Below the pieces are notes generated by a model. The model saw nothing but the letters and a program-made list of their open reading frames with translations. It ran no database searches and had not been told where the DNA came from. Shown here one piece after another: positions 51,505 to 63,957 of a stretch of 64,000 nt of DNA. Position numbers and translations under genes: made by a program. The stretch is from Nematopogon swammerdamellus. Its lineage: Eukaryota; Arthropoda; Insecta; Lepidoptera; Adelidae. The stretch lies in NCBI GenBank assembly GCA_946902875.1, contig OX336336.1, forward strand, positions 3,876,545 through 3,940,544, in the 5' to 3' direction. Numbering within the stretch: position 1 is the stretch's first letter; the number at the start of each line of letters is the position of its first letter.

Positions 51505-51931
51505 TCCTACGTAAACCCTTGAACTCATGAACTCCAAATTAACAATAATACCACGTATATTATGAAACATTTATTTTCGCGATTTCCCTTAAAGAGGTTG
51601 AAAGTACAATTCGACAACCGAAGAATACAAACGTAAAATAACTTTCAATACGATTATACGGTTCAATAAGAGGTACACGACTTTCCTTGGGATGATCTGT
51701 TAAAAAAATAGCTAAAATCGTCTTCTATATCTCCAGTGGCATACGTTGAATCACAGAGCAGCGTTCAGCGGCTGTCTTCCCCCGGTCGGCTTTGAACCCA
51801 CAGATGTCTTACGCGACTGGTTCAAGTGGCTCCAAGAAAAGAATTACTACAACGATTGTACAACAGAGCAACAATGTACCTACAGTCTGATCGTGCATCA
51901 TGCGATGCGATGAGTATGGATAACTTAATCC
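51505..51931. other. No feature recognised
   Basis: No exon, no known repeat; unremarkable composition. Confidence 0.35.
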
Positions 51932-51986
51932 AGTTAAGTGGGGAGGCTCCCACCCACTGGCTGGGTGGGAGCCTCCCCACTTAACT
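51932..51986. repeat. Perfect 25-bp-arm hairpin
   Basis: agttaagtggggaggctccc plus accca (51932-51956) and its exact complement (51962-51986) flank a 5-nt loop, ctggc. The absence of any mismatch marks a very young or selectively kept inverted repeat. Confidence 0.95.
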
Positions 51987-52544
51987 CCCCGCCTCGGCTC
52001 CATTCGGTAACCGATGGTGCAATTTAGAAGGCTAAATTGGATTAAATTGTCCCTGCTATGTATGAAGCGGGCGGCGTCGAGCTCAGTTCAAACTGGAGAA
52101 TGGTCGGATGGAACGAAACAGAAAATGGAACAGTTCAATTATAAAATAAACCCAACTGAAAGGACATAATCCTTCAAAGGAGAAAACCTCATTTGGCAGC
52201 GAATCTGCAAAAGTGTAAAATTTATTGGAACGAAGCCAAATTAATACCCTCAGCTGTATTATCTTTATTGATCCACTTTACAGTTCTAAAGTAATTCGTT
52301 TTGATGTAAAATATACTTCTCTAGTCTAATTTATATAAGACTAGTGGCACGGATCCAATATCGGATTGGTTATAATGTCTCTTTCGTATAATTTCCATCA
52401 ACAATTTGTCAACTGTGATGATCACGTGTGTTTTAGTGGTGCACCAGCAACCGCCTCGTCATTAATTCTGGCAAGTGTTAGAATTAGGCTATCTATAGAA
52501 TTATAATAATGGCATTCTTATGTCGCATCTATAATGTGAAGGTG

Positions 52545-52672
52545 CACCTAGCCGGTCGACATGGTATTCGCAGCCCCCGTAAATATCCGAATGCCCGTGG
52601 GCGCCGTCGAACTACACCTCTGCGTTAGTCTGGTGCGCGCCATATGTCGTGCTTCTCATAATAAAAAAAATA
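52545..52672 (+). mobile_element. Family D SINE
   Basis: agccggtcgacatggtattc, gcagcccccg, ccgaatgcccgtgggcgccg, gtgcgcgccatatgtcgtgc and tctcataataaaaaaaa give the 3' part complete with its A-rich end. Confidence 0.7.
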
Positions 52673-55209
52673 TATGTGGTCTTATTTCGAACAAGCTCTC
52701 AACTCAAATACTATTTATTTCCTATCCCGTGTTCGAATTTTCATAATCCGAATGAGTTCTCTAATGGGCGCGGTGCGAGTTTATTTCGAGAGCGCAGTCT
52801 CAACAATCCGTTATGTTTACTTTGAAAATAGCGCCGCCGTCATAACTTGAATGCTTTCAAGTCGTCGCGACCGACAATGCCCGAGTTGGATGCCAGTTCA
52901 AAGTTTACCGCAAATGTGAAATGCGACGTGTCTTTGAAATCTGTATTAGACGTTGTTTGGAAATTTGACAGACATTTGAAAATCTACGCAATGTAGGAAC
53001 GTTTAAATATCGGTAGGAAAAACACGTCATTTCCATGCTAGAAAACTCTGACACAGTTTTTGAAACGAAATTACTTAAATGTTTGCCTTCTTTCCAAATC
53101 ATTACAATGTTCACCCACATATTAGTCATAATATGCTTGAACGCTTCCCCTCTCACACCCGCTTATTCTGCCTAAAAAGCATTAGCAGCACTCCGGCGAT
53201 GTTTTATTGAGTATCAGCTCCCTAATTGCTTCCGACTGCGGAGTGGTTACATCAAAGAGCTCTCCTAAATAAAGTACCGTAGCTTCTCGTACAAAGTACG
53301 CTGCTCCCCAAGCTCCCAGCTTTCAGACGAGCGAGCCTAATACAATGGAACAAGCAATTTGGTTACTCTACTTGCAACCATGATTTTGTTTGCTAGCAGA
53401 GTTTTCTGGGTCATCCGATTAGCGAACTGTATTTGTGCAGAATGGACTCACTCGGTGGGAGCCAAGCCCAAATTAAGGGATTTATAAATCGATGTTACAG
53501 TTATGCAGATAGTTCCAGATAGTTCCTTTCAACCTAAAATTTGCCAATGAGAAAATTAACACAATGTGATAATTTATTACTTCAAAGGCGGTTTAATAAT
53601 TTTCTAATGAAAATATAAACTAAAGCAACGAGTAATAATCACGTAATAATGAACCGTATCTAAATTAACCGGTGTATGAGCTGCGTTCAAAGGAGCCAAA
53701 TGCTCCATTAAAACTATTAGCGTTTGCCTGCGAGCCAGTAATCGAATTCTGCGAAACCGTCTGCCAGCGAGCGGTCCCGAATACTGCTATTAGATTTTAC
53801 ATCTTCCATGCCAGACCTTTTACCCTTTCAGCCATCAACGCGACAGTAAAATCATACATGATCTTTAACCTCATCAGAACATGTCGAGAACGTTGCAACG
53901 ACACCACACTGTCACATGTCGTCGAGATGACTTCGGGGCCACGGACGCAACAAAAGTCCTCATGGCATCGTGCTTAGTCATGGTTATTTGGAAGTTTAAA
54001 TTGTTGAATACATTTACTAAAAAATAGGCGATGAATTTTAAGACACACAGCCAATTTGAGAAAAAATTGTCACCGGAAAAGCAAGAGCGCCCGATTACTA
54101 ATACACTGATGAAGTTGCACGAACACTACTGACATAATGTCCCGCACAAAGGCGTGAGGATAAACGAACAGAATTATTGCGAAGAATTCCTAAGACACAA
54201 CGGCGTAAACTTTCCAACAGCTACTGGAATTGGCGATCGCCCAAGAGGTCGAACCGGCTCCGATGCTGTCCCAGATAGCGTACAATTTGAATAATGCCAA
54301 CGATGCTAATCTAAATCTCGCCAGACAGGACATCTGGAACGATGTGTACAAAGGCTAGAACCGCCATAGCCGTGCCGGTGACTCGGTCGGGTGGGCTAAT
54401 CCAATAACTCAACGCACGACATATAAGTTTAAAACTATTTGCATATAACGACGTGTAGTCTCGGTTGCGTAATGTCATTACTGGTGGACGTGGCCGTCGT
54501 GTCTCGGAATACAATGGGTGGATATAACGCTCGTTTGCATTCTGCTAATAAGGGATTTCAGCGAAGCGACTACTAGTTGTCTCTGCCGCCGGTGTCCTGT
54601 TGAGCGGCCAGTGTTTGTCTTTCCTATAACTCGTTTTACTGCATTATCGAATACTTACGCAACTGCGAAAACATTGTCGTTCTTACCTGCAACAATACAT
54701 AAAAACATCATTAGATTACTCATAGTATCACAATACTGATATTTACTTATTCATTCATCCCCAACTATTTATACTCCAAGACAAATTGATTTCATTAACA
54801 ACGTATAAGTTCCGGCGCCATTGAGAGCAATTAGTCAACACGTGTTTGGACATGCTGAGTAAACTGTTGATGTGTACAAACCAGTTCTGCACACAACCGG
54901 CGCGCCGGCGGCAGCAGAAGATTGATTTTTGCAACCGTCTATCATTTCTGACATTCGGAAGGAATGTGCCAAGGAAGGAGAGTCGGTTTCTAATCAACTT
55001 GTGATAGGAGTGGTCGATATAAAATAACGTTGGAGACACAAATAGATTGTGTATATCCGATCAAAATAAGAACATAACGATCAGAATTACGAGTACCTGC
55101 ATTACGACAACGATTTCTATTCGAACTTTCAAAGCGCTTTAAGAATTCGCAAAGAAAGTTACTCTATTCGACATTCGTTATGTAGTTCTTATGGCCATTC
55201 TTATTGTAT
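52673..55209. other. 2.5-kb stretch with no supported gene or repeat
   Basis: Several 60-100-codon chance frames exist on both strands (for example plus 53672-53977), none with domain features, codon bias or splice context. It is the most unique-looking part of the right half, so it may be intron or intergenic sequence of the host. Confidence 0.4.
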
Positions 55210-55330
55210 TTGCAGTATTTTTAACCGACTTCGAAAAAAGGAGGAGGTTCTCCATTCGTCGGAATCTTTTTTTTACGTATGTTCAGCGATTATTCTTTAC
55301 CACGCCACGTGGACCGATTTCGATGATAAT
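55210..55330 (+). repeat. Dispersed repeat fragment (accgacttcgaaaaaaggag)
   Basis: ttaaccgacttcgaaaaaag, gaggaggttctccattcgtc and tttacgtatgttcagcgatt correspond, inverted, to 28285-28420. The element class is unknown. Confidence 0.55.
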
Positions 55331-55529
55331 TTTTTATTTGGTGGTACCTTAAGGGTGGTCGCATATAAAGGTCAAGTTCTGAACATAGGATCCATAAGAA
55401 AATCATCAAATTCCTGCATAAGCGTGTGCATGACAAATGGGCGAATAATTCAAAACCACGCCAACCGATTTCGTTGATTCTTTTTATGTTGGAAAGGAGG
55501 TACTTCAGGGGTTGCAATTCAGTTTTTGT

Positions 55530-55878
55530 GGTTCCGTATCCGTCGTACGGGACCCTATTACTAAGTCTACACCGTCTGTCTGTCTGTCTGTCTGTCCGAG
55601 GGCTGTATCTCTTGAACCGTAATAGGTAGCCCGTTGAAATTTTCACATTATATGTGTTATTTATTAGTTATTATGGCCGATATAACAACAAATAATAAAA
55701 AGTAAGAAATTCGCGGGGGTCCTCATACAAGAAACTAAAAAGTGTATGCGCGTCATCTAGCGAAAGGAGTATGAAGCATTTTAACTAATGCATAGATGGT
55801 GTGAGTGGCGCTAACCATGACATGAAGATACGGAACCCTCGGTGCAAGAGTTCGACTCGCACTTGGCCGGTTTTTATT
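55530..55878 (-). mobile_element. Family F repeat, full length
   Basis: gtggttccgtatccgtcgta, aagtctacaccgtctgtctg, cttgaaccgtaataggtagc, gcaagagttcgactcgcact and tggccggttttt match 41268-41670. Confidence 0.78.
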
Positions 55879-56503
55879 TACTGTGTTACATTCTTTTCCA
55901 TCCAGTTTATACTTAATTTGCAAAAAAAATTTTTTTTTTTTTTTTAGATGACAAATGTATGTGTGGTCTTTTAGGGAAGAAAATGTTAAACTGTGGTTAG
56001 ATTACTCTATTTACTTACAAATTCAGCATTGTATAATATTGAGCGGCAGCAAGTTCTGTTTGTCCTTTACCAACACAATCGAGTTGGTAAAGGATTGGTG
56101 GATTAAATTTGAGTTTTCAAGGGCGTTTGCAGCTTTCAAAGAATCTATTACATTCAGTCGCCAGCGTAAGATGTCGAAGTTGCGAAACTGCGCCAACATT
56201 CCAGCAAGGTTAAACTACTTTATCGGGATTCTCGGAGAATCTAGACCTCCCACACCCCCACTAATTTAATTAGATGCGGGCGCGCCACTCACCAAGAGGT
56301 AGTTAGTTACGTCGAGTGTTTAGAGAATTGTGGTAGCTGTTATCGGGTAAATACTGTTAACTTCAAATTATATAAGTTTGTACATATAACCTGTTTATTT
56401 AAAGAAAGGGATTGAAAATAGCGGCTTTTTACAGCTGTACCGGCATGTATGTTTTTTTTTTGCATAGTATACTTTTTATTTGCAAATTTTTATCTTCGAA
56501 CAA
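55879..56503. other. Unassigned, one short hairpin
   Basis: ctttaccaac ... gttggtaaag (about 56065-56092) is a 10-bp-arm hairpin. A plus-strand frame of 104 codons here has no recognisable domain. Confidence 0.35.
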
Positions 56504-56750
56504 TTTTTTTTTTATGGAAACTGACACTGTTGGCTACATCACCTACAACATCCGTGATGTCAGCCCATAACACCGGGTGAACTAGGTGCCATGTCAGTGC
56601 TGCCCTTCGATCGTGCCGGCTACACTGAACTGTACGGAAAACACGAACTATTTACATAGCCGTTTCGACCGACCTTTCATTCAGTGCGGTGGTACCAACC
56701 CGGGCGAGTGGAACCCTTCCACCGAGTAAGGTAGGAAGGGAAGGGAAGGG
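56504..56750 (-). mobile_element. SINE-A, 5' truncated
   Basis: T run, ggaaactgacactgttggc, acaccgggtgaactaggtgc, ttcattcagtgcggtggtac and a (gaagg)n expansion at the truncated 5' end. Confidence 0.88.
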
Positions 56751-56942
56751 CTTTGATGAAGAATTGCTTTATTTTCTTTAGACGGCAATACTGTGTGAGC
56801 GAGATCAAAATAGGAACCCCGCCATTTTCAATCTTTTTTTTTAAATAACCAGGTAGTACAGTCCTAACTGGGATTGGGTCATGTTAGGATAGAAGATAAA
56901 CCTGATGGCCATATTCATCTCTACTTCTTATAAAAGGATACG

Positions 56943-57095
56943 CGTTCTCAAGAATTTTCTTGTCCTATAATACTTTGTTGAACGTGGTGGTCGGTGTTGT
57001 GATGTAATTTGCCAGAGTTCTTGCAGCACAACACCGATTACTCTGCTTATCCCGATTGTTGGGATACAGCTTGTGGTATGTATGTATGTATGTAT
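56943..57095 (+). mobile_element. Family C 3' half
   Basis: tgtcctataatactttgttg, gtggtggtcggtgttgtgat, tgcagcacaacaccgattac, gattgttgggatacagc and a tgta tail. Confidence 0.75.
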
Positions 57096-57224
57096 TAAAT
57101 GTCCAACGAGCACCAAGCCTCGTTGAACATAATTCAATGTGACGATCAAACTGTTGATGATTTCTATCGTATTGTATTGTATTGTTTATTGATAATTCTT
57201 AAGGCAGACTGCACTCGAACTTGC

Positions 57225-57290
57225 CACAATTCGTTCTATCCGGTTCGATTACACCCACGAAGAAGAGCCGACAAGAAACTTAGCAGGGTA
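57225..57290 (-). mobile_element. LINE 3' scrap
   Basis: atccggttcgattacaccca and cgaagaagagccgacaagaa are the complement of 8042-8095. Confidence 0.55.
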
Positions 57291-57516
57291 TCTTTTTATA
57301 CATATTTTTACAAGTAATTTAGTGACTAGCCAACATAATAACATCGCCTACAGTCTATCGAAAACATAGCAGAAATTATAGCAGTATGAACACATCCAGG
57401 GAATTTTAAATAATTTTCAAAAACATTACCGTTTGCTTAGGTAATACGAGTACTGTCACCAGACGGTTTACATTATATTTTTGAAATAATATGATTTATC
57501 AAAATTACAATACAAA

Positions 57517-57777
57517 GTCGTAAAAGGCGACTAAGGGATAAGGACGAGATGCCGTACTTAAAGAGCGACAGGCTAGCCACCTCTCACCTTCGCACGGTCC
57601 TTCCACCGAGTCGTGCAGCAGGTGGGTCTTCGTGCCTTACTTGCTGCTTCATAGTTATCTTGTCCGAATACTTTGCTAAACGTGGTGGCCGATTAATTTG
57701 ATTAATCCGATTAACCTGCTAATACCCCGATTGTCGGGATACAGCGTGTGTGGTATGTATGTATGTATAATACAAAT
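57517..57777 (+). mobile_element. Family C repeat lacking the head
   Basis: gtcgtaaaaggcgactaagg, gatgccgtacttaaagagcg, gagtcgtgcagcaggtgggt and gattgtcgggatacagcgtg, ending in (tgta)n. The gcagcacaacaccg segment is deleted. Confidence 0.8.
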
Positions 57778-57998
57778 TTCAAATATACTTCCAAAAAAAC
57801 ACCTATTGGATACAATTTAGAATATGTCACCTCAACTTTGCACCTACGAAAGCAATAACAGGCATCCGCGCAGACGTTAGCCAATCACAGATTGCACAAC
57901 ATCCGCGCATCATTTCGAGGAAGCCTCAACATCCAGACGGATGTCTCTCATCGGATTCGTGTCCATTTCACACTAGCCCCGTCGACGACCGTTTAGAT

Positions 57999-58773
57999 CA
58001 GCGGTGTCCAACCGGTAGTACGCGGACCCCTCCGGTACCACGCGGCCTTATTTTTAGGCGCCGCCCGCACGCCATTCGCCAACAGCAACGCTCTGTCTGT
58101 ACCTGTGACCGTCGCGAACACGCGAACCCATAATGTCAGTCAGCCAGTCAGTGCGGTGCGGTACCACATATAGTTAAATATTTTAGATTTTGAAGGATTT
58201 ACAATTGAATCTGAGCCCCCGAGAGGAGTACCGATAACTCGTACGCCAAGGAAAAAAAGACTAGACTATTAAAATTATCTCTTAGTTTTTAAGTTTTTTG
58301 TGACATTTATTTATAGTAAATAAATGCTATAGAAAAATTATTGACTTTCATTTTTATCTTAATGTACGTAGAAAATAATACAAAAAACGACTTTTCAAAG
58401 AAAAAACCCGGTTTTACAGGGAAAACCGAAATTTACCCGGTTTTTTATATAAAAAACCGGGTCGGTTTTGCGTTCCCTACCGCCTACAGACGTTCTAATA
58501 AACATAAACATTGAAATAACACCGCGAATATTTTTTTTTTATAAAAAATACAATATGTTGACTCCAGAACATGTTAAAATTGCCTCTGTCATGCTGTCAC
58601 ATAGATTATACATAGCAGATTTTGTAAATTTGCCTGAAAATAGCCTGGTATCCTATTAAAATGTATAGGTAAACGTCATACATAGGTACTGTCCCTACTT
58701 GATGGTGCCCGATGGGCTTGACAGAAATATGGAAGTACGAGTAGCTCTTAGGGAAACCAGTTGGACACCACTG
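57999..58773. mobile_element. Possible hAT-like element with CAGCGGTGTCCAAC ends
   Basis: Left cagcggtgtccaaccgg and, inverted on the right, cagtggtgtccaactgg are close terminal repeats of the CAG-GGTGTCCAA type. No matching 8-bp flanks are seen, so the ends may belong to a composite. The interior holds an acccggtttt hairpin (58430-58462). Confidence 0.5.
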
Positions 58774-58889
58774 CTCTGGACAAACAGACAACGCCCGAAG
58801 ACTAGTGATTAAACGATGCGGGCCTCATATTACTTTGCGTCGCATTCTAGCTGTCTTATTACGTAAACTTGGGTCGATCGCACGCAGCA

Positions 58890-58965
58890 TTTTTTATTTT
58901 TATTACTACATTCGCGATATCAGCCGATACCACCTTGGTGAACTAGGTGCCGTTTCAGTGCTTCC
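58890..58965 (-). mobile_element. SINE-A, 3' part, interrupted
   Basis: ttcgcgatatcagccgatac, cttggtgaactaggtgccg and tttcagtgcttcc belong to SINE-A on the minus strand. It is cut exactly at gtgcttcc, which is repeated at 60651 where the SINE resumes. Confidence 0.85.
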
Positions 58966-60650
58966 CTCAGATCAGGAAAGGAAGGAGATATGCGGAGGGG
59001 GCGTGGCCCTGTCTCCGCCACATGCGGAATGCCCGCATGTTTCGTTGAATGCACCCGCCAGGCGAGTTAGTCACGCTTTTGTCTTTGTGTCCGATATTAC
59101 TCCGAAGTGCGCTCTTAGTTTTTGGCAAAATGTCTCAGTGCTGTGTCGTGCTTCGTAAAAATGAGAGCAGAAATAAAAACTACAAGGACCATGGGATCAC
59201 TCACCACCTGCAAGTACTGAATTACATGATTATTACATATTTTAAACATTTTCTGAAATCTCACTTTCTTCAACCGGGAAGATGTGTTTGAAATGGCGTC
59301 GCTAGGGTTGTACGCAACAACACATTTATCGATGTTTATTTCGGTGCGTTTCAACCAGTATCAACACTGGATATAAATTTTTACTTTTATATGTTAATTG
59401 TAGATTTTGAGAAGTTCGTTTGTGTTTATTCTTGTAACAAAAGGGAGGTACCCATAGTAAAAAAAAATATTATAAATATTTGGTTGACATATCGGTGGAC
59501 ATATACATTTATTAACTATTAATCCAGGCATTGGGTAATTTCTTACTTACAAAAGGTCCAGGAAAAGTTTTTTTTTTTTTTATTTTTTTTTTTAGTTCGG
59601 TGTCTTAATTAATATTCCGAGTTTGGCCTAGGGCGACCGCCGCTCGCGCCGCTATATTGGAAAATTCATTACGGAAAGACTAGCTGCTAGATCAAAACAA
59701 TTCGGAGAAATACGCCGGCCACGGGCGAGTTCCATTCATTTAAGTAAAAACAAAAAAATAACATATAGGTACATACATACATAATAATACATACATATAT
59801 AATAATAGATTCTTAATGAGCACTATTTATGAAATCAAGGATTAGCCATTCGAAAGTGGACCTTATAAATAGAGCCTTATTGCTTATATTTTGGTATCTA
59901 AGCACGTCACACACAAGGAGATTAAGGATTAGTGAGGCAAAGGATTAGTTAGAACCATTATTTGTTAATTTGAGGTGTGATTTTTTGGTTTATGCCAAAC
60001 AAAACTGTGTTAGTTATGTCTACATTGTAGTAACTGAATGTATATTTACAATAATTGCGCATATCTGATCGATGATTATGCACTCTTTATCTTTAAATAA
60101 ATGTTATTTGAGTATACTAAATATTATTATGCTATTAAATAAAAATTGCTGTTAACAATAAATAGGAATGACATCTTCTATTAACTCATAAAAGTTTTCC
60201 ATCAAACTTTATAACGCCCTGTTCATATTTATATTACCTAAATTATGTCGATTTATATAATAAACAATTACTTATGTTATTAATATAATGCAAATTAGAT
60301 TTTTGTATGAATACGAGGTAGAAAACTTAAATGTTCGTAATTGAAAAAAAAATATCGATACTATATCGATCTCATTGTAACGTTTTGTCAATCACTGGCG
60401 TAGGGATGGTTTTGTGCTAGTATTAGAGGGTCAGTGGACCGTTAGCGCCCGCGCGTATTGGCTATAAGACAGTGTGCGTGCACTTGTACGTACAAGAGTG
60501 CGTTAATGTTAAATGACTGTAATTGGCTATATAACAGTGTGTGTCGACTCGTACGTATTAGAGTGCATTAGTATTAGTGATTGTCTTGGAGACACGTGTT
60601 TCGTACTGGAAATCATTTCTTCACACATCTCCTTCCTTTCCTGATCTGAG
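58966..60650 (+). mobile_element. Inverted-repeat transposon (1,685 bp) with 8-bp target duplication; possible P-like relic
   Basis: The first 24 bases, ctcagatcaggaaaggaagg plus agat, are exactly repeated inverted at the right end. Both sides are flanked by gtgcttcc (58958-58965 and 60651-60658), and removing the element restores a continuous SINE-A. An 8-bp duplication fits hAT or P elements. At 59129 the plus strand reads MSQCCVVLRKNESRNKN, similar to a THAP start, which favours P-like. Near the right end a roughly 70-bp unit is repeated twice (attggctata-acagtgtg ... gtacgta ... agagtgc), with the palindrome cttgtacgtacaag. The interior is otherwise AT-rich and non-coding. Confidence 0.85.
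59129..59218 (+). pseudogene. Possible THAP-domain remnant in the transposon
   Basis: MSQCCVVLRKNESRNKNYKD resembles MPPCSVFTCKNTTSKF at 13426, but the second ligand Cys position reads Arg (cgt, one change from tgt). The frame ends at a stop after about 29 residues. It may instead be chance; the link rests on the shared start-Cys-x-Lys-Asn pattern and on its position inside an element with an 8-bp duplication. Confidence 0.35.
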
Positions 60651-60815
60651 GTGCTTCCATTCGGTCGTGCCGGCTACACTGTAATGGACGGAAAACACGA
60701 ACTATTTATATACACAGCCGTTGCAACCGACCTTTCATTCAGTGCGGTGGTATCAACCCGAGCGGGTTAAACCCCTACCACCTAGTGAGGTAAGAAGGGA
60801 AGGGACCTACAGTTT
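60651..60815 (-). mobile_element. SINE-A, remainder of the interrupted copy
   Basis: It resumes at gtgcttccattcggtcgtgc, then ggctacactgtaatggacgg, tttcattcagtgcggtggta and ctagtgaggtaagaaggga, ending before the B box. Confidence 0.85.
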
Positions 60816-61116
60816 ACACAGAACTGACAGAAAGCTGGGAAGTTGTAAATTATTTTTGGCCACCAAGCATACATACATATGTATGCTCGGTGTTTTTGGC
60901 GAATGAAGCGTAAACGAAACGAAACCATTTTCCAACCACTGTTTCTCATTTACATAGTCATTTGATTCCTAAGATAGCGAAATTACTATATATAAAGAAC
61001 GATAAAACTAGAAAGCAAACAATTGAACCTGGTGGCAATACAGAGTTACCTACTTATTCATGAAGAAGAAAGAAATGTATTGATCCGTGACGCTCTTCGT
61101 ATATGTACAAGTACAG

Positions 61117-61258
61117 TCTCGGGTCCTTCAAGAGTGGCGTGAATAAGTCAGTCCGGTATGGCATTCGCAAACCCCGCGTACGACCGAATGTCTTCGGGCG
61201 TCGTTAGACACCTTATGGGTGCCTCAGCGCCACATGTCGCGCTTTCAATAAAAAAAAA
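61117..61258 (+). mobile_element. Family D SINE, longest copy
   Basis: cgggtccttcaagagtggcg, ccggtatggcattcgcaaac, cgaccgaatgtcttcgggcg, acaccttatgggtgcctcag and cgccacatgtcgcgctttca, then an A tail. It defines the family order used elsewhere in the window. Confidence 0.75.
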
Positions 61259-61374
61259 TGTGCTAACGAGTTACAGGGGTCGCACAGAAGCGTGCGACAG
61301 GGACGGCGCTCTACAACCGGATGGTCTCTTTCTAAAGCTCGACCGACACGCAGTTATTTTCTGCCGGGAACTGT

Positions 61375-61718
61375 AACTAGACTCCGTCTCACGAAAGAAG
61401 TCCCGCAGACGCGGCACTACGGTCATACACTTCTTACCTTACTAGGTGGTGGGGTTCAACCCGCCCGGGTTGGTACCACCGCACTGAATGAAACGTCGGT
61501 CGAAACGGCTATGTAAATAATCTGTGTTTTCCGTCCAGTTCGTGTAGCCGGCACGACCGAAAGGAAGCACTGACATGATACCTAATTCGCCCGGTATTAT
61601 GGGCTGACATCACGGATGTTGCAGGTGATGTGTAGCCAACCGTGTCAGTTTCCATAAAAAAAAAAAATACACTTCCACTTAATGCCGCACGACTTCTTTC
61701 GTGAGACGGACTCTACAT
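61375..61718. mobile_element. Inverted-repeat element with a SINE-A inserted in its loop
   Basis: gactccgtctcacgaaagaa and gtcccgc on the left are mirrored by gcacgacttctttcgtgaga and cggactc on the right. SINE-A sequence fills 61430-61667 between the arms. Confidence 0.65.
61430..61667 (+). mobile_element. SINE-A, 5' truncated
   Basis: ttcttaccttactaggtggt, ggttggtaccaccgcactga, ggaagcactgacatgatacc and accgtgtcagtttccat, then a 12-A tail. The head is absent. Confidence 0.88.
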
Positions 61719-63957
61719 AAAACGTTAACTCTTCGGATGTGACAGAACAGAACTTCGGATGTGCTGGTCTTTCGATACTGGTTTTTCCGCTTCCAGCGAG
61801 ACGTATGACAGCTAAACTTTTTTATTGTACAACTGTAAAATTTGCAGAACTCGCGATCGCGACAGCAAGTGACTTGTGCTTGTGCAATAAAGGCGCGAAA
61901 CGGATCATTAGCGCGATTGACGCATCTCCCGCTCCCCCCTGCTGCGGGGCTGGTGGTGAATGAAGCCGTTTCTTCGAGGACGCGAGTACGCGAGAGCTTG
62001 TCTCGCGGGTATGCGTGCTACAACTTTCTTATGATTTATGTTGTTGAATTAATGATTCGACGTTCAATTGCCACGATGAATTAAGTAGATGGTTTCTGTA
62101 CGCTTTAAATTACATAGTCGCACGGACAGTTAAAATCCATAATTAGATTTGCGGAATGGTTGCTTGCGTTGCGTTGGCCCTCCATGGCTAATGCTTACTC
62201 ATAGATGAGTAATCTTGAATTATAAATTGGTAATTAAACTTTATATACGATTTATAATATAAATAAGCAATAAACGACAATATCATTGGAATGCAGGCGC
62301 GGCATGATTGCTTCATCAATATTATCATAAGCGATGTCTATAAGGTCACACAAGTAGACAAACAGTGTGATGTTTGAAGAACAATATGAGACTGTATTCG
62401 CAACATTTACCTTGGTGCACTATCAATCAAAGTTAGGAGAAGGTAATATAATTCATTCCGCCTTGCGTAATCAAGCAAACTAAATATATTTGGCGCCGCA
62501 CGAAGCTTACACAAATAAAAAATGCACAAAGGCGATTACTGTGACAGCGGCCAGCTCTCTAGCTAGACAAACTCTTACGAAACATGCAGTGAACGACCGT
62601 AGAGAAAGACTTTAAAGATTGCAAGATTTGAAAGTTAGGAAAGATAGCCAAAGATACGAAAATGGCAGGGTTAATGTTCGAAAGGAATTATTTAAAGAAA
62701 CTGAAGGAGATAAAATACAACAGTTCAATTAAGCAACTTGTGAACGTATATAAAACTTGATTGCTACCACAACTTCTATGGTTACAAAATAGATATAGTG
62801 GATCTTGATGAGATTTATGCGACCATACCGTCGGCGTTGCCTACTACGCTCACGTTAAATCACCACACCAGGTTTTCATTCATCAGATCACCAACTATGT
62901 CAAGACTCACAAGACACCGCGGATGTCGCGGTCGGTGAAAATGGTGATGGCGATACCGATAATGTTTATGTTGCACATAAAGAGAGCAACGCCCTCACCG
63001 AGGAACATTTGAGGACGTCGCACCGACGTAAACATCAGACGATAAACTATGCCGTCTTGTTTTCATAAATCGTAAAGATAATTTTACCCTGTCTTTATAT
63101 CGGACGCTAAGTATGAGGACAGCTTTACTGCTCACGCTTTTACTCCTCCGAATGCCAGAGGATATTCGGCTTAATGGACCGGAGTTAAGAGCTGCGAGGT
63201 AGACTTGAGGGAATATTTACTGGTGCGAGGCGACACCTGCCTGTCTGACGCCTTCCGGTGACGGCGGTAGGTCACGCACGAACTTCTTTGAAGAAAGGTT
63301 ATTTTGTTGTCACTGCCTTTTCTTAGATTTCTTATTGCTCAAAAGTCATTTCACTTTCACGCGAAATTGCGACAGTGCGAGTTGCTGCTTCAAATAATAT
63401 AGTAATTCCTCTCGTAATTTCATTCTTATGCGCGTCCAAACTAGTTCCTATTTGGTATTTGCTTTTATTACACTTTCCTGATCTAGTTGTCGACTTCGTG
63501 GATTTTATCACTGTTCTTTATGAGTTAGTAGTAGTCAGTGATAGTTTTTATTTATTGCCGCTCTTATTATTTTTCAATAAATAAGTGCGATAGTGTCATT
63601 CCACTTCCTCGAAGACTTCTTATCTGGCAATAACGCATGTAATTTTTGAGGCCGGTTCAACACAACGATTTCGTTCAATTCTCCAACAATGGGCCTTTTA
63701 TGATTCACAATAGGCATCAGACGTCTAAATTGCCTCCGTGTCCAAGTATAACCCGAGGCGACCTCCAGGGATTATATTTTATACGCCAATTAGCGAATTG
63801 GGAGATGAGGCGTCGCTCTGGCGCGGACAACGGGATCGCAAATCGTCCCACAATGGCCTAACTGAATATGGGACAGCTGGTGGGTGACGGCTTAATCCAT
63901 TTCATCCCTGTAGAGGATTTTAAAGAAATAAATTGATTCAGACCTCGGTTAGGATTA
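61719..63957. other. Stretch with no supported gene
   Basis: Chance frames only. The most unique-looking text is 62740-63110, where short frames of 30-50 codons occur without splice support. No repeat family from elsewhere in the window is seen. Confidence 0.4.

Noticed and set aside
53672..53977. 101-codon plus-strand frame as a gene
   Set aside because: No domain, no signal peptide, ordinary composition and no supporting neighbours.
62740..63110. Exon-like stretch with short open frames
   Set aside because: Frames of 30-50 codons without consistent splice sites; nothing distinguishes them from chance.
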